A stretch of DNA of 64,000 nucleotides from an uncultured Actinomycetes bacterium (GTDB lineage Bacteria; Actinomycetota; Acidimicrobiia; Acidimicrobiales; RAAP-2), in the NCBI GenBank assembly GCA_903875425.1, contig CAIQWC010000024.1, forward strand, positions 1 to 64,000. The letters are read 5' to 3'. Below, piece by piece: positions 62,521-64,000 of the stretch. Below the pieces are notes generated by a model. The model was given only the letters and a program-made list of their open reading frames with translations, searched no databases and was not told the DNA's origin. Each line of letters starts with the position of its first letter. Position 1 is the stretch's first letter. A program made the translations under genes and the position numbers.

Positions 62521-62681
62521 GGTTTCGACACGCGAGTCACTCCCCAAGGCTTCGGGTAGAAGGTGCGGTCGGCAACGTTCTTCACCACGATGACATCGAT
62601 AAGCGGTAAGGCCCTGAGAAGGTTCTTGGATCAGGCACCGGCTAAAGCTCGAATCCACGAACTGAACAGAACTGTCGGCAC
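62517..62681 (-). pseudogene. Remnant of a minus-strand gene
   Basis: On the reverse strand one frame has strongly protein-like codons (the stretch ending VADRTFYPKPWGVTRVSKP then TAG at 62519-62517), preceded in the same frame by a segment with VPTVLFSSWIRALAGA, but interrupted by a TGA at 62633-62631 and another TGA upstream. This looks like the 3' end of a decayed gene. I do not recognise the family. Confidence 0.35.
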
Positions 62682-62890
62682 TCATCGCTCGATATGGGCC
62701 ATTGGGCTTGAGGATGCTTACACCTGCATCCAGCCTTACGAGAACAGTAGGCCACTCATCAAAGTACGCTCTCGCGGGCCTCCGGCTAAGACGTCCTGCA
62801 CTGCGACCCTCAGATCACGTCTTACCATCGCTCCATTTGTATTGAGCGTGGCAGCGACTATCGCTCCGTCAAGATCATGGGTGTCGGGCT
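62682..62890. other. Noncoding stretch between remnant and MMPL gene
   Basis: No convincing gene. Several short minus-strand frames look partly protein-like, in keeping with a decayed gene, but each is broken by stops within about 60 codons. An open plus-strand frame that spans this region and the MMPL gene end is its antisense shadow. Confidence 0.4.
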
Positions 62891-64000
62891 TTATGACCCA
62901 ACATGCTCCGTCGACTTGGCTTCACCTTCGTTCGCCGTGGACTTTTTGTGCCCCGGCCACCAGAAGAACTCGCCGAAAGAAGAAGAGAGCGCAGGCAACA
63001 TTTTCGTAGTCAAGACGTAGGCGGCAAGTAGGCAGGCGGCGAGCACTGCAAGGCCGATCTCTTGGAGGACCTGGATGCCGGTGATCAGGAGTGATCCAAA
63101 GGTGGCGGCGAGAATCAGACCAGCAGCCGTAACCGCTGGCTGGCCTGTCTCGATTGCTTGCTTTGCCGCTGCTTTTTTGTCAAGACCTTGCTTGTGGGCT
63201 TCTCTGAGCTGGTGGGCGATCAAGATGTTGTAGTCGGAACCAACAGCCATAACGAAGAGGTAAGCCACGAGCGGCAAGGTGAAGTCGACGCCGGTAAAAC
63301 CGAAACCAGCCACAAAGACCAAGAGTACCGTTCCCAACACTGCGAGATAGAGCAAGGCAACGCCGAGCAGAATCCAAAATGGTGCGGAAATAGCCAGGAG
63401 GAGGAGACCAACAATGACGCCAACAATCACGAGCGCCAAGGGAATGACATGTTCCAAACTCGACTTCATCGCTGTTCTGACATCCACGAGTTGAGCCGTA
63501 GTTCCACCCACGACGGCAAAGTCTCCTGGTACCGAGCCATTGACCTCCGGCTCAATAGTGTTTTGTACGAGGTCTATGGCTTGCGTTGAATACGGATTGG
63601 CTTGCAGCACCACACTCATCTGTACCGCTGTCGCTGCCGCGGTATTCGTGGGGTTATTGAAGGAAGGTTGGCTCACGCCAACGACGCCGGGCGTTGCCAC
63701 CAACTTGCTGTAGAGCGCCGAGATCGCGGCTTGATTCAAGGGAGCTGGACCAGAGACAAAGACCTGTGTTGGACCCAGATACCCGGCAGGGAATGACGAT
63801 GCCATGGTGTTGTAAGAGACTAAAGAAGGCGTAGAGCCAGGAAGTTCAGCAAGCTGGTTGTAGGTCGTCTTGAAACCGAGGCAACCCAGTGCCAAGCCGG
63901 CCATGATAATCAAACCGATGACCAAGCTAACGCTTCGGTGAGCCACGGTTATCTTGGCCATTCGCTCAGCCTGCGTGATCCGCTTAGGTGCGCGGGGGTG
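62891..64000 (-). CDS. MMPL-family transporter, C-terminal half (cut by window edge)
   Basis: The frame runs from the window edge to a TAA at 62891, about 370 codons. Seen: a junction helix (SLVIGLIIMAGLALGCLGF), a large outside domain, and the second helix block with VMAVGSDYNILIAHQL, whose Asp-Tyr pair is the MMPL proton-relay signature. The first half should lie beyond the edge; an internal ATG at 63961 is not the true start. The C-terminus has WWPGHKKS and ends in TEHVGS. Probably a lipid or glycolipid exporter. Confidence 0.92.
   Translation of the reverse strand, partial: HPRAPKRITQAERMAKITVAHRSVSLVIGLIIMAGLALGCLGFKTTYNQLAELPGSTPSLVSYNTMASSFPAGYLGPTQVFVSGPAPLNQAAISALYSKLVATPGVVGVSQPSFNNPTNTAAATAVQMSVVLQANPYSTQAIDLVQNTIEPEVNGSVPGDFAVVGGTTAQLVDVRTAMKSSLEHVIPLALVIVGVIVGLLLLAISAPFWILLGVALLYLAVLGTVLLVFVAGFGFTGVDFTLPLVAYLFVMAVGSDYNILIAHQLREAHKQGLDKKAAAKQAIETGQPAVTAAGLILAATFGSLLITGIQVLQEIGLAVLAACLLAAYVLTTKMLPALSSSFGEFFWWPGHKKSTANEGEAKSTEHVGS

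Noticed and set aside
54927-62890. Second copy of the ssrA 3' end as an att site
   Set aside because: I scanned the gaps at 55.4, 57.1, 58.4 and 62.5 kb for the T-arm sequence GGTTCGATTCCCGCC and saw none.
62563-63009. 148-codon plus-strand frame near the right edge
   Set aside because: Overlaps the MMPL C-terminus in antisense and has no protein-like features.
63961-63961. ATG at 63961 as the start of the right-edge MMPL gene
   Set aside because: The frame stays open to the window edge, and the protein seen is only the second half of the family; the true start is outside.

Overview
The window looks like a chromosomal segment of an actinobacterium. Reasons seen in the sequence: a division cluster with FtsZ, SepF, YggT and DivIVA but no FtsA; a DUF3040 gene and a small conserved actinobacterial gene upstream of mraZ; a meso-diaminopimelate type MurE; frequent GTG starts; and an oligoribonuclease and tmRNA of actinobacterial type. 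GC is moderate (by eye in the mid-50s percent), with very tight gene packing. A relative of Acidimicrobiia is my best guess, but that is inference without any database comparison.

Layout. 1-19.2 kb, minus strand: the cell-wall and division (dcw) cluster. In transcription order it runs DUF3040, ROK kinase, a small conserved protein, HNH protein, lipoate-ligase-like protein, then mraZ-rsmH-ftsL-ftsI-murE-mraY-ftsW-murG-murC-murB-ftsQ-ftsZ-yggS-sepF-yggT-divIVA. It ends at the left edge in a protein that begins with a long Lys/Ala/Pro repeat. Almost every junction from rsmH to ftsQ is a 1-11 base overlap or near-overlap, so translation is probably coupled. murD and murF are missing from their usual places. 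A five-copy operator-like repeat with an exact 10-base period lies just ahead of mraZ.

19.3-40.5 kb: mixed housekeeping and transport. It holds a conserved membrane protein, a LapA-domain protein, NhaA, MsrA, a glycosyltransferase whose gene overlaps a Fur-family regulator, three MFS transporters, an ABC-2 exporter pair, a CoA-transferase, a polar amino-acid ABC importer (ATPase, permease, lipoprotein), an esterase, an MMPL transporter and an SDR-DUF2867 protein. 40.7-54.9 kb: tRNA-Gly, dut, orn, an aldo-keto reductase, a 1-Cys-like peroxiredoxin and a HAD phosphatase. Next come a polysaccharide block (two GT4 enzymes, a methyltransferase, Wzt with a C-terminal extension, Wzm), clpP, tRNA-Leu, an FKBP, a Lon-N domain protein, rdgB-rph, a DoxX protein and smpB-ssrA.

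54.9-62.9 kb is accessory in character. An HNH endonuclease gene runs antisense into the 3' end of ssrA, a classic integration site. It is followed by an amidase, a poorly coding stretch, and a glycan-decoration set: a methyltransferase, a PglD/NeuD-type acetyltransferase, a DegT aminotransferase, a GT2-like protein and a sulfotransferase. The last carries a perfect 63-base tandem duplication. A degenerate gene remnant lies next to it, and the right edge holds the C-terminal half of a second MMPL transporter.

The genes fall into three themes: peptidoglycan and septum synthesis, surface polysaccharide synthesis and export, and RNA or translation quality control (orn, rph, rdgB, clpP, smpB-ssrA). 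I did not find a CRISPR array, an insertion sequence, a prophage or a clear new defence system.
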